NCBI RefSeq assembly: GCF_004088395.1
Contig: NZ_CP035107.1
Location: 632,501 to 696,500, forward strand
Direction: 5' to 3'
Source: Ornithobacterium rhinotracheale
GTDB taxonomy: Bacteria > Bacteroidota > Bacteroidia > Flavobacteriales > Weeksellaceae
DNA: 64,000 nucleotides
Below, piece by piece: positions 34,801-43,681 of the stretch. Position 1 is the first letter of the stretch. The number at the start of each line of letters is the position of its first letter. The notes beneath the pieces are model-generated. The model was not told the DNA's origin. It did not search any database and was given only the letters and a program-made list of their open reading frames with translations. A program made the position numbers and the translations under genes.

Positions 34801-35769
34801 ATGATTACACAATTTGAATTTTTAGGACTAGAACTTGGCTTAGGAGCCATATTGTTCATCATCTTTGTCCTTAGTTTTTTTGGACTTTGGTTCATCGTAA
34901 AGCAACAAACCGCCGTAGTGGTAGAGCGTTTGGGGAAATTTCATAGCGTAAGAAATTCAGGTTTCAACTTGAAAATCCCTTTTGTGGATCAAATCGCAGG
35001 GCGTGTTTCGTTGAAAATCCAGCAATTGGATGTAGTGGTAGAAACTAAGACTAAAGATGATGTATTCGTAAAATTAAAAGTATCTACACAATATCTAGTG
35101 ATAAAAGACAAAGTGTACGACGCCTTTTATAAATTAGACGATCCGCAATCACAAATTACCTCTTACATCTTCGATGTGGTGCGTGCCGAGGTGCCAAAAT
35201 TGCGATTGGACGATGTTTTTGAGAAAAAGGACGATATCGCTATTGCGGTGAAATCTGAACTGCAAGAAGCTATGAACGATTATGGCTATGACATCATCAA
35301 AACTTTGGTGACAGATATTGATCCAGATGAGCAAGTAAAACACGCGATGAACCGTATCAATGCCTCTGAACGCCAGAAAATAGCAGCACAATACGAAGGA
35401 GACGCTCAGCGTATTTTAATTGTGGAGAAAGCAAAAGCCGAAGCTGAGAGTAAACGCCTCCAAGGGCAAGGGATTGCAGACCAGCGAAGAGAAATAGCTA
35501 AAGGTTTAGAAGAATCTGTAAATGTGCTAAATAGAGTGGGGATTAATTCTCAAGAAGCGTCTGCACTTATTGTGGTAACGCAACACTACGACACGCTCAC
35601 CGCAATGGGCTCAAGCAATAAATCAAATTTGATTTTGTTGCCTAATTCGCCAAGTGCAGCAGGAGATATGTTGAATAACATGGTGGCTTCGTTTTCTGCG
35701 GCTAATGTGATAGGCGAGGAGATGAAAAAGAAAACACGCGAAAATATCCAAGATTCAGATATTTTATAA
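34801..35769 (+). CDS. SPFH/Band 7 domain membrane protein
   Basis: A 322-residue stomatin-like protein. One N-terminal transmembrane helix (about 12 to 32) is followed by the SPFH domain (VVVERLGKFHSVRNSGFNLKIPFVD is the typical start) up to about residue 200, then a charged helical region (ERQKIAAQYEGDAQRILI...) for oligomerisation, and a flexible tail. It is close to the slipin/HIR-like group. Such proteins form membrane microdomain scaffolds. A strong terminator follows. Confidence 0.87.
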   Translation: MITQFEFLGLELGLGAILFIIFVLSFFGLWFIVKQQTAVVVERLGKFHSVRNSGFNLKIPFVDQIAGRVSLKIQQLDVVVETKTKDDVFVKLKVSTQYLVIKDKVYDAFYKLDDPQSQITSYIFDVVRAEVPKLRLDDVFEKKDDIAIAVKSELQEAMNDYGYDIIKTLVTDIDPDEQVKHAMNRINASERQKIAAQYEGDAQRILIVEKAKAEAESKRLQGQGIADQRREIAKGLEESVNVLNRVGINSQEASALIVVTQHYDTLTAMGSSNKSNLILLPNSPSAAGDMLNNMVASFSAANVIGEEMKKKTRENIQDSDIL

Positions 35770-35792
35770 AGCTAAAAAAAGATGTATTATAA

Positions 35793-35824
35793 AGAAAGTC
35801 AGCTCGCACGAGCTGACTTTTTTC
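35793..35824 (+). terminator. Terminator after the SPFH gene
   Basis: Twelve-bp perfect stem AAAGTCAGCTCG/CGAGCTGACTTT with a two-base CA between arms (so a small loop after opening the end pairs) and six Ts. Confidence 0.82.
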
Positions 35825-35830
35825 GTTTAA

Positions 35831-36105
35831 TATTTAAGTTAACCCGTAGTGCATTATCCAAATGAGATTAATTTATTGTGATATTGAATGATAATCAGGA
35901 AGATCATTTTCGCCAATATTCCCAAAGAAAGGAAAAATTTTCGTTTTCTTCGCTGCAAACGAGCCTTTCAATTTTAGATAAAAATAAAATTGCAACTTGT
36001 CCCTAGGCGGCTTGTAATTTTATTTAATTGAAAACCAGTAAAATTCACTATTCTTCCGTCACATGAGCAACCTTTTTTATAATGCACTACGGGTTAAGTT
36101 ATTTA
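35831..36105. mobile_element. MITE-like 263-bp element with 6-bp target duplication
   Basis: Terminal inverted repeats of 21 bp (20 of 21 identical, ending TTAACCCGTAGTGCATTAT on the left) lie at 35837 to 35857 and 36079 to 36099. They are flanked by a direct repeat TATTTA at 35831 to 35836 and 36100 to 36105. The interior carries no credible gene and includes a strong hairpin (35982 to 35995 with 36012 to 36025, 13 of 14 pairs). The structure is that of a non-autonomous miniature inverted-repeat element moved in trans by an IS transposase; which family is unknown. The right end reaches into the stop codon of the Fe-S gene. Confidence 0.75.
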
Positions 36106-37397
36106 TCATTCACCCAATTCAATCGGTCTGCATTGTTGAACTGCCAAGGAGCTCCGTTGTTCTCTATATTTTGCATCATGTGATTAAGTTCCGTAGGGGC
36201 TTCCGATTTTTCCATGACCAAATATTGTCTCAGATTGATGATGATTGAAAGCGGATCAATCTCAATAGGGCAAGCTTGCGTACAAGCATTGCATGAGGTG
36301 CAAGCCCAGATTTCTTCAGCAGAGATATAGTCGCCAAGTAGCGTTTTGTTATCTGGCACAAATTCCTTGTTTTTATTGATATTTTTGCTCACTTCTTCCA
36401 ATCGATCGCGCGTTTTCATCATAATTTTTCGAGGCGAAAGCTTTTTGCCTGTGAGGTGTGCGGGGCATTCTGCGGTGCATCTTCCACATTCGGTGCAGGT
36501 ATAGGCATTCAGCAGTTGTACTCGGGTTAAATCAAAAATATCATTAGCCCCAAAAGTCTCAGTACTTGGCTCTGGCGTTACCGAAAACGGATCGATATTG
36601 GGATCCATCATGAGAGCTACTTCTTTTTTTACGCTTTCAAGATTGTCTAATTCGCCTTTTGGTTGCAATTTGCTATACCAAACATTAGGGAAGGCAAGCA
36701 AAATATGCAAGTGCTTTGAATAATATAAATAATTTAAAAATACTAAAATTCCCAAAATATGAAACCACCACGCAGTGCGTTCAATGATGAAAAGTGTGGT
36801 TTCGTTTAAGTTTTTAAATCCAGAAAATAGATATTTTGAAATAGGGAAACTTCCTGCTAAATCAATGCCTTGGATTTGGTGTAGATAGAAATCGGCGGCG
36901 TTCATACACAGAAACGCAAGCATTAGAAAAAATTCGATGATTAAAATAAGGTAGGCATCTGTTTTAGGAAATCCTTTTAGAATTTTAAATCGCTGGATAG
37001 ATAATAATTTTCTTCGGATAAAAAAAAGCACTACGGCAATAAGTACTAAGGCTGCTAAAATCTCAAATCCGCCAATTAAAGCATTGTAAAAATCACCCAT
37101 GAATCCAAAAGCTCGGTGGGAGCCAAAAAGCCCATCGATTATGATTTCGAGCAGCTCTATATTGATAATAAAAAAGCCTAGATATGCCGTAATGTGGAGG
37201 ATTCCCGCAATGGGGCGCACCATCATTTTTGATTGCCCAAGTGCTATAAGCATTGTTTTTTGCCATCTTTTCCTTTTGTTGTCGCTACGGTTGATTTTTC
37301 TACCGAGCCAAATGTTTCTTTTGATTTTTTTTACATTAAAAACGAAAAATCCGATTCCGCACAATAGGGCTATGGCAAATAGAATTTGGGCAAGCAT
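36099..37397 (-). CDS. Membrane-bound (4Fe-4S)-containing oxidoreductase (HdrD/GlpC-like)
   Basis: A 432-residue protein. The first 250 residues hold about six hydrophobic helices with His residues suited to haem b or quinone contact (NarI/DsrM-like). Residues about 300 to 400 carry two ferredoxin-like motifs, CTECGRCTAECP and CTSCNACTQACP, each for one [4Fe-4S] cluster. It likely passes electrons between the quinone pool and a soluble partner. In flavobacteria a cysteine-rich CCG-domain protein normally follows; here the MITE-like element and the convergent SPFH gene lie downstream instead. The stop codon's last base belongs to the MITE; without the insertion the frame would read one residue (Tyr) further before TAA. 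Confidence 0.85.
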   Translation of the reverse strand: MLAQILFAIALLCGIGFFVFNVKKIKRNIWLGRKINRSDNKRKRWQKTMLIALGQSKMMVRPIAGILHITAYLGFFIINIELLEIIIDGLFGSHRAFGFMGDFYNALIGGFEILAALVLIAVVLFFIRRKLLSIQRFKILKGFPKTDAYLILIIEFFLMLAFLCMNAADFYLHQIQGIDLAGSFPISKYLFSGFKNLNETTLFIIERTAWWFHILGILVFLNYLYYSKHLHILLAFPNVWYSKLQPKGELDNLESVKKEVALMMDPNIDPFSVTPEPSTETFGANDIFDLTRVQLLNAYTCTECGRCTAECPAHLTGKKLSPRKIMMKTRDRLEEVSKNINKNKEFVPDNKTLLGDYISAEEIWACTSCNACTQACPIEIDPLSIIINLRQYLVMEKSEAPTELNHMMQNIENNGAPWQFNNADRLNWVNDK

Positions 37398-37401
37398 TTT
37401 C

Positions 37402-38385
37402 TTATTTTATAGTATCTTTTACTCTAACTTTTTTTCCGAAAACTGAAAACTGAATGTATTTGTCTGGGCGTTCTTTTAAATCAGTTAAAAGAGTATTTAA
37501 ACTTTTGGTTGTTTCGTTGAGGTTGTTGTAAAACACAGGATCGTTTATAAGCTTATTTAGCGTTCCATTGGAGTTGTCTAGTTTGGTTAAAAACTGTTTC
37601 AGTTCTTGAGAACTAGATTCTAAATTTGCCAATGTTTTTTCAAAATTAGCCGCTTCAATTTTGTCGGCAACATCACCATACTTTTTAAGTGTAGAGTTTG
37701 CAGTAGACATCACATTGTTTGCGTTTTGAGAAAGTTGTTTCACCTCGCCGTCAATTTTGTCGGCAATTTTTGTTGTTGATTGGATAAGTGCACGAGCACT
37801 ATTGGAAGTCTCACCAAGGGATTGAATGGTTTGGTCTAAACTGGCTAAAACATGTTTTAAATTTTGATTGGTTTCTTCATCTGCCAAGTTTCCGAACCTG
37901 CCTAAAGTCGCATTCAGAGTAGTTAGCACGCTATCAAGTTTGTTTTGAGTGGGTTGCAATTTGTTTGATAACATGGTCATAAGAGATTGTGTATTTGCAG
38001 CAACGAGTGTGTCGCCACTTTGGGCTTCTGGGCCATTGTAATCAATGTTTAGTTTTATTTGCTTTCCAGCCATTAAGCCAGGTTCGTAGATTTCTGCTAC
38101 TGTATTTTTAGAAAAGTGTAATTTTTTATTAAGTATCATTTTCACTACGAAATAAATATCTTCTTTCCCCTCTACGATTTTAATGTCTTCTACAGTTCCC
38201 ACCTTTAGTCCGTTTACATTCACAGGCTTGGTAGGGAGTAGCCCGTCCACATTTTCATATACTGCATAGTAAATCTGCCCAGAGGTAAAGAAGTTTTTAC
38301 CATTTAGGAAATTAAAAAGCCAATAAAATAGGACGATACTCACAACGGAGATTAAACCGATTTTTATTTCCTTACTTATTTTCAT
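37402..38385 (-). CDS. MlaD/MCE domain lipid-transport protein
   Basis: A 327-residue protein with one N-terminal membrane helix (IKIGLISVVSIVLFYWLFNFL, about residues 8 to 28), an MCE domain (about 35 to 115, with VDGLLPTKPVNVNGLKVG) and a long helical C-terminal region of about 190 residues rich in N/S/T heptads. MCE proteins form hexamers that pass phospholipids between membranes. The ABC partners (MlaE/F) are not in the window. It sits between the amidase and the Fe-S protein in the same direction, with a 4-nt gap to the latter. Confidence 0.87.
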   Translation of the reverse strand: MKISKEIKIGLISVVSIVLFYWLFNFLNGKNFFTSGQIYYAVYENVDGLLPTKPVNVNGLKVGTVEDIKIVEGKEDIYFVVKMILNKKLHFSKNTVAEIYEPGLMAGKQIKLNIDYNGPEAQSGDTLVAANTQSLMTMLSNKLQPTQNKLDSVLTTLNATLGRFGNLADEETNQNLKHVLASLDQTIQSLGETSNSARALIQSTTKIADKIDGEVKQLSQNANNVMSTANSTLKKYGDVADKIEAANFEKTLANLESSSQELKQFLTKLDNSNGTLNKLINDPVFYNNLNETTKSLNTLLTDLKERPDKYIQFSVFGKKVRVKDTIK

Positions 38386-38448
38386 ATGCTACTATTTAAT
38401 TTGCAAAAGTATAATTTATCGTGTTATAAATCGTGAAAAATGATGATA

Positions 38449-39543
38449 TTATTTTGTACTGTCATTAGTAAACTCAACTACAAAAGCGTCTGGGAATCCT
38501 CTGGCTTTTACATGGCGTAGGTTGGCATCGCTTTTAGATTTAAAAGATGTTTTCCCGTAAAAGTATTTATAAATGCCATTATCTTTTAAAACTTCAACAT
38601 TTGTGAGCCCTTTCAATTGGGGAGCTCCCTGCCTGAAACTTCTTTTGCTCGTTAAAAATTGAACTTTAAAAACTTTTCCTGCTATGGGTTTTTCTGGTTC
38701 TATTCTAGATTTTTCAGCTTTTTTTGTCTCGTTTACTTTGTTTACACCTCGTCTTAAATCCCACGCTTTTTTGTAGGATTTTATAGCATTAAAGATTGAT
38801 TCTGCGGTTTTATCTTTACCTTCATCAGAGGCCAAATATCGCCCTTCTTCTGGGTTTGAGATAAAGCCAATCTCGGTGAGGATTGAGGGCATTGCCGTGC
38901 GCCATAGCACGATGAAGCCTGCTTGCTTTACGCCTCGGCTGTATCGTTTATCTTTATTTGTGTAGTTATCCTCAATGTATTTAGCCATTTTCAAGCTATT
39001 GTCCAAATGCGTATTTTGCATTAAGGTAAGCCCGATTAAGGATTCTGGGGAGCCATTAAAGTTTTCGTATTTTTCTTTATGGTCATCTTCCAGCAGGATT
39101 ACGCTATTTTCTTTTTTCACGATGCTCAAATTGGAGTTTGCGCGTTTAGGGTCCGAGCCCAGCGCAAAGGTTTCCGTGCCATAAGCCCCAGGGCGGGCAG
39201 AGTTGCAATGGATTGAGATGAAGAAATCAGCGTGATTTCTATTGGCAATATCGGCGCGCTCTGCTAGGGGAATGAATACATCTTTTGAGCGGGTGTAGAT
39301 TAGCTTTACATCATCTTTAAAATAATCTTTCACCAGTTTTCCCACGCGCAAAGTTACTGCAAGGGCAATATCCTTTTCATTTTCCACCACGCCTCTTGCG
39401 CCCATATCCTCCCCGCCGTGTCCTGCGTCTAAAACTAAAACAAATTTATCATTCCGTTTTTGAGCATTAACATTTACAGAAAATAAAAATGCTAAGGCTA
39501 TGAAAAACAGAGTCTTAAAAATATTTTTTATAATAAAATTCAT
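38449..39543 (-). CDS. N-acetylmuramoyl-L-alanine amidase (Amidase_3)
   Basis: A 364-residue exported zinc amidase that cleaves the stem peptide from peptidoglycan. The ATG at 39543 gives a signal peptide ending FSVNVNAQ; a GTG 42 nt upstream is rejected. Zinc ligands and catalytic residues sit in LDAGHGGEDMGARG, NEKDIALAV, FISIHCNSA and the late Glu of ILTEIGFISN. The C-terminal 75 residues (KVFKVQFLTS...) look like a SPOR-type septal peptidoglycan-binding domain, which fits a role in cell separation. Divergent from lptD. Confidence 0.9.
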   Translation of the reverse strand: MNFIIKNIFKTLFFIALAFLFSVNVNAQKRNDKFVLVLDAGHGGEDMGARGVVENEKDIALAVTLRVGKLVKDYFKDDVKLIYTRSKDVFIPLAERADIANRNHADFFISIHCNSARPGAYGTETFALGSDPKRANSNLSIVKKENSVILLEDDHKEKYENFNGSPESLIGLTLMQNTHLDNSLKMAKYIEDNYTNKDKRYSRGVKQAGFIVLWRTAMPSILTEIGFISNPEEGRYLASDEGKDKTAESIFNAIKSYKKAWDLRRGVNKVNETKKAEKSRIEPEKPIAGKVFKVQFLTSKRSFRQGAPQLKGLTNVEVLKDNGIYKYFYGKTSFKSKSDANLRHVKARGFPDAFVVEFTNDSTK

Positions 39544-39602
39544 ATTAGCTTGTTTTTTTATGTATTTTTGAACCAAATTTGCCACAAAAATAATAATATC
39601 GC

Positions 39603-42215
39603 TTGGAATATAAAGTATATAATCAGCTTATTCGTGTAATTTTAATATTTATTTGGGGAATTGGTTTTGCCCAGCAAGGTCGAAATTTGCCCCAGCCAAA
39701 TGTTAAGGCTAATGACACCGTGAGGGTAGATACTCTAAGGACTAGCGCCCGCGCGTTGCAAGCCATTGTGGACTATTCCTCGGAGAATGTGTACCACGAT
39801 TGGAAGCAGAAAAAATCCTACTTGGAGCAGAACGCACATGTGAGCTATACGGATATTGATATTTCGGCGGAGTTCATAGAAATTAATTGGGAGACAGGTA
39901 TGCTCTTTGCCGAGGGCAAGAAGGATTCCATCGGGCGCCTGATTAAGCCAAGTGTCTTTAAACAAGGCGAAAACGCAATGGAGTATGATAGCTTTACCTA
40001 TAATATTAAAACAAAAAAAGGAACAGCCTCCAACATTCGTACTCAGCAAAATTTGGGTGGAGATAATGGCGTTGTGGTGGCTAAATTGGTGAAACAATAT
40101 AGCGATACGGTTTCGGGGTTAAGAAAAGTGGCTTTCACGACAGATGAGTATTTCATCAATAAAAAAGATTCTGTTGCAGATTATCATTTAGAAGCCGAAG
40201 TGGCTAAATTCATTCAAGGAAAAGATCGAAAAGTGGTAACGGGACCCGTTTTTATGAAAATTTACAATGTAACAACGCCACTGGCGCTGCCCTTTGCCTT
40301 TATCCCGATGGGGAGCGAGCGCAGCACGGGGCTTCTTTTGCCCTCCTTTGGGGAGCGGCAAGATGTGGGCTTCTACATTCAAGGGGCGGGGATTTATATT
40401 CCGCTAGGTGATTATATGGATTTGACTTTTACGGGCGATATTTTTACCAAGGGGAGCTACGGCCTGCACGCGCAGTCTCAATACCGAAAACGCTATAAAT
40501 TCAGTGGAGATTTTAGCTTTGATTGGGAGCGTAGAGTTACAGGAATTAAGGGGCTTAGCTCATATTCCAAAACGCAATTATACCGCTTATATTGGTCGCA
40601 CAGGCAAGATTCAAAGGCTAATCCAAATCTAATCTTCTCGGCCAATGTTAATTACACAAGCAGTAAATTTTACCGCGAAGGCCTGAGCAATTATAATTTA
40701 ATTTCGGGCAATGTCCTGCAAAACACGGCACAATCTTCTATTTCCATTAATAAAACATTCCCCAATACGCCATTCAGCGCAAGTGTAAACCTCTCGCACA
40801 GCCAGACTTATGGGAATTCAAGTGATGCTAATAATCCTGTAACTTTCACCCTCCCCTCTATGGTGGTGAATATGAGCCGAATCTATCCATTTGCTCCCAA
40901 AGTGGGCGCCAAAAGAGGTTTGCTGCAAAATATAGGAATGACTTATAATTTTAATTTGCAAAATTTAATCCAGACTACGGAGGAAGATGTTTTTACCAAA
41001 AAAATGTTTGATAATGCCAAAAATGGAATAAAACATAGCATAAACTTCAACACAGGAACCACCATTTTCAATTATTTTCCCGTGAGTTTTGGCGGAAATT
41101 ACCAAGATGTATGGTACCTTAAAACCACTCAAAAATCATATAACCCAACTACCCAACGCGTGGAAAATAAGGAGGTGAATGGCTTTTCCACTTTTAGGAC
41201 TTTTGGTGTGAATGCCAGTTTGCAGACTACCTTGTACGGTATCAAGATATTTGGCTCGGCAGATGATAATAAGATGATTAAAGCCGTGCGCCATATCATT
41301 TCGCCTAGCGTAGGATTCAGCTACACACCAGATTTCAGTGCACCCGCTTGGGGCTACTATGATTCGTATATCAATGAGCGCGGCGAGCAGGTGCTCTACT
41401 CAAAATTTGAGGGAGGTCTCTACGGCAGCCCTTCAAGAGGTTTGAGCCAGAGTTTAAACCTTAGCATCTCAAATAATTTAGAGATGAAAGTACGCTCACG
41501 GCAAGACTCCACAGGCGTTAAAAAAATTAAAATATTCGATTATTTAAACCTTTCCACCAGCTATAATTTTGCAGCCGATAGCTTAAAACTAAGCCCGATT
41601 AGCATTAATGGTGCAACAAGTGTTTTAAACAATCAAATGCGCATCAACTTCAGTGCAACAGTAAATCCTTATCAAGTACTAGTAAACGGGCAAAATCCAT
41701 ATGGCGTGCGCATCAACAAATTCGGAAAATTAAATGTAACTAATTATAATATTGGGCTAAATTACTCGCTAAACGATAAAACCTTTGGAGATAGAAAAAT
41801 CGATTACCCTCGTAGGGGAGCCATACGAAATGATGTGTATTATTTTGATGACCAAGGGTATGCACAATTCCTTACCCCTTGGAATTTATCTTTTGGGCTA
41901 AATTATAGTGCCAATAAAAACTTGCGTGGAGATGTGAACAAAACCACCTCGCTCAACATTAGTGGTAGGATTGCACCAACACCTTATTGGGACATTTCGG
42001 GAAGCACCAATATTGATTTACAAACGGGGCAAATCAGCTATACGCGTTTGGCACTTACTAGAGATTTGCGTAGTTTTAGGATCAATTTCAGTATGGTGCC
42101 GTTTGGAATGTACAAAACTTGGAATTTCTTTATCGGAATCAAAGCTAATTTCCTAAGCGATGCATTGAAATACGAAGAACGAAACTTTAACTCTGGTAGA
42201 CAACCCGAGTTTTAG
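39603..42215 (+). CDS. LptD-like LPS assembly outer membrane protein
   Basis: An 870-residue protein with a signal peptide (LIRVILIFIWGIGFAQ), an N-terminal OstA/LptA-like domain (about 60 to 210) and a large C-terminal barrel (about 240 to 870) that ends in a polar tail. It corresponds to the flavobacterial LptD family that places lipopolysaccharide in the outer leaflet. There is no in-frame ATG near the beginning; the only sensible start giving the signal peptide is TTG at 39603. A TATTTTTG box at 39563 lies upstream. Divergent from the amidase; ridA follows. Confidence 0.85.
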   Translation: MEYKVYNQLIRVILIFIWGIGFAQQGRNLPQPNVKANDTVRVDTLRTSARALQAIVDYSSENVYHDWKQKKSYLEQNAHVSYTDIDISAEFIEINWETGMLFAEGKKDSIGRLIKPSVFKQGENAMEYDSFTYNIKTKKGTASNIRTQQNLGGDNGVVVAKLVKQYSDTVSGLRKVAFTTDEYFINKKDSVADYHLEAEVAKFIQGKDRKVVTGPVFMKIYNVTTPLALPFAFIPMGSERSTGLLLPSFGERQDVGFYIQGAGIYIPLGDYMDLTFTGDIFTKGSYGLHAQSQYRKRYKFSGDFSFDWERRVTGIKGLSSYSKTQLYRLYWSHRQDSKANPNLIFSANVNYTSSKFYREGLSNYNLISGNVLQNTAQSSISINKTFPNTPFSASVNLSHSQTYGNSSDANNPVTFTLPSMVVNMSRIYPFAPKVGAKRGLLQNIGMTYNFNLQNLIQTTEEDVFTKKMFDNAKNGIKHSINFNTGTTIFNYFPVSFGGNYQDVWYLKTTQKSYNPTTQRVENKEVNGFSTFRTFGVNASLQTTLYGIKIFGSADDNKMIKAVRHIISPSVGFSYTPDFSAPAWGYYDSYINERGEQVLYSKFEGGLYGSPSRGLSQSLNLSISNNLEMKVRSRQDSTGVKKIKIFDYLNLSTSYNFAADSLKLSPISINGATSVLNNQMRINFSATVNPYQVLVNGQNPYGVRINKFGKLNVTNYNIGLNYSLNDKTFGDRKIDYPRRGAIRNDVYYFDDQGYAQFLTPWNLSFGLNYSANKNLRGDVNKTTSLNISGRIAPTPYWDISGSTNIDLQTGQISYTRLALTRDLRSFRINFSMVPFGMYKTWNFFIGIKANFLSDALKYEERNFNSGRQPEF

Positions 42216-42258
42216 AAAATGATATAAAAATTAATTTTTTTAATTAAAGAAAAGAAAA

Positions 42259-42633
42259 ATGAAAAAGGTAAACACAACTAATGCCCCAGCGGCAATTGGG
42301 CCATATGCTCAAGCGGTAGAACACAATGGAATTTTATTTGTTTCAGGGCAAATCCCTATCAATCCAGAGAATGGCGAATTGTTACAAGGAATTGAGGTAG
42401 AAACACACCAAGTGATGAAAAACCTTCAAGCCATTTTAGCAGAAGCTAATACAGATTTTTCTAAAGTAATCAAGGCAACTATTTTCTTAAAAGATTTAAA
42501 CGATTTTGCAACAGTAAACGAAATTTACGGTTCATATTTTTCCGAGGGTAATTACCCAGCACGCGAGTGTGTTCAGGTAGCCAAATTACCTAAAGATGTG
42601 AGTGTAGAAATCTCTGTAATCGCAGCAGTTTAG
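42259..42633 (+). CDS. ridA: RidA family enamine/imine deaminase
   Basis: A 124-residue trimeric enzyme that hydrolyses reactive 2-aminoacrylate. N-terminal NAPAAIGPYAQAV, VSGQIPINPENGEL and the catalytic arginine segment YPARECVQVAKLP are diagnostic. Placed 43 nt downstream of lptD, a conserved flavobacterial neighbour pair. Confidence 0.93.
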   Translation: MKKVNTTNAPAAIGPYAQAVEHNGILFVSGQIPINPENGELLQGIEVETHQVMKNLQAILAEANTDFSKVIKATIFLKDLNDFATVNEIYGSYFSEGNYPARECVQVAKLPKDVSVEISVIAAV

Positions 42634-42650
42634 TCAAATTTAGCTATAAA

Positions 42651-43076
42651 ATGTTTGTAAGAAATACCTTAGCCATTCTCGCAGGTTTATTCGTTTCTTT
42701 AGCATTGATTTTGGTAGGAATAACCATGAACAAAGCTTGGTTTAGCGAGCTTTCATTCATTGACTTAGGAAACAAAAGCAATGTGCTACTTTATTGGAAA
42801 AGCGTGATTTACCACGCGCCCAATAATTTCTTCATCGCCTTGCTCATCTCGTATGGCGTAGCGAGCACCGTGGGAGGAGTGGTAACGGCATTGCTCGTGA
42901 AAACGGCTAAGCAGGCCTATGCCATGCTCATAGGCTTTATTTTGTATGCGGTGGCAATTATCGATATTTTATTTGTGCATGGTCACCCCGCTTGGTATAA
43001 TGTTTTAATCTTTTTTGTATTTTTCCCATGCTCATGGCTTGGCGGAAAAATCGTAGATTTAATCGAAAAGAAATAA
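42651..43076 (+). CDS. Four-helix membrane protein, function unknown
   Basis: A 141-residue protein with four predicted membrane helices (about 5 to 25, 58 to 82, 90 to 110 and 115 to 135). It has a glycine-rich third segment (GVASTVGGVVTALLVKT) and ends in a DLIEKK cytoplasmic tail. I recognise no characterised family. It lies 17 nt after ridA and 4 nt before rnhB, suggesting co-transcription. Confidence 0.65.
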   Translation: MFVRNTLAILAGLFVSLALILVGITMNKAWFSELSFIDLGNKSNVLLYWKSVIYHAPNNFFIALLISYGVASTVGGVVTALLVKTAKQAYAMLIGFILYAVAIIDILFVHGHPAWYNVLIFFVFFPCSWLGGKIVDLIEKK

Positions 43077-43080
43077 AAAA

Positions 43081-43677
43081 ATGCAACGATTCTACCAAAC
43101 CGAAAAACTAGAAGTAGGTTGTGATGAAGCGGGGCGCGGTTGTTTAGCGGGGCCCGTGGTCGCAGGTGCCGTGATTCTACCGCCAGATTTTAAAAATTTG
43201 GATTTAAACGATTCCAAGCAACTCAGTAAAAAGAAACGAAATCAATTGCGTGAAATCATTGAGCGGGAAGCCTTGGATTGGGCAGTAGCTTTCGTGAGTC
43301 CGCAAGAAATCGATGAAATTAATATTTTAAACGCCAGCATTCTTGCCATGCATCGCGCGATTGATAAATTAAGCCTAAAACCTGAATTTATTGCAGTAGA
43401 TGGTAATAAATTTAAAAAATACCAAGACCTTCCGCACCAATGTTGCATTAAAGGCGACGCCAATTACATGTCCATCGCGGCGGCTTCGATTTTAGCCAAA
43501 ACCCACCGAGACGAATACATGGAGAAACTGGCGCAACTTTTTCCCGAATTTAATTGGGATAAAAATATGGGCTATCCCACCAAGGCACACCGAGCGGCCA
43601 TCGAAGAATTTGGAGCCACTTTGCACCATAGATTAAGCTTTAAACTTCTACCGCAACAGCTTAAATTAGATTTATAA
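43081..43677 (+). CDS. rnhB: Ribonuclease HII
   Basis: A 198-residue enzyme that removes ribonucleotides and RNA from DNA-RNA hybrids. The catalytic acidic residues are in GCDEAGRGCLAG and VDGNKFKKY, with KGDANYMSIAAASILAKTHRDEYM holding the remaining ones (the AAASI.AK..RD motif). Normal length. It is convergent with the Tat phosphoesterase gene, with only 4 nt between stops. Confidence 0.94.
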   Translation: MQRFYQTEKLEVGCDEAGRGCLAGPVVAGAVILPPDFKNLDLNDSKQLSKKKRNQLREIIEREALDWAVAFVSPQEIDEINILNASILAMHRAIDKLSLKPEFIAVDGNKFKKYQDLPHQCCIKGDANYMSIAAASILAKTHRDEYMEKLAQLFPEFNWDKNMGYPTKAHRAAIEEFGATLHHRLSFKLLPQQLKLDL

Positions 43678-43681
43678 AAGC

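Noticed and set aside
36063-36248. Plus-strand frame starting inside the MITE-like element
   Set aside because: It overlaps the inverted repeat and runs antisense into the conserved Fe-S gene; no family features.
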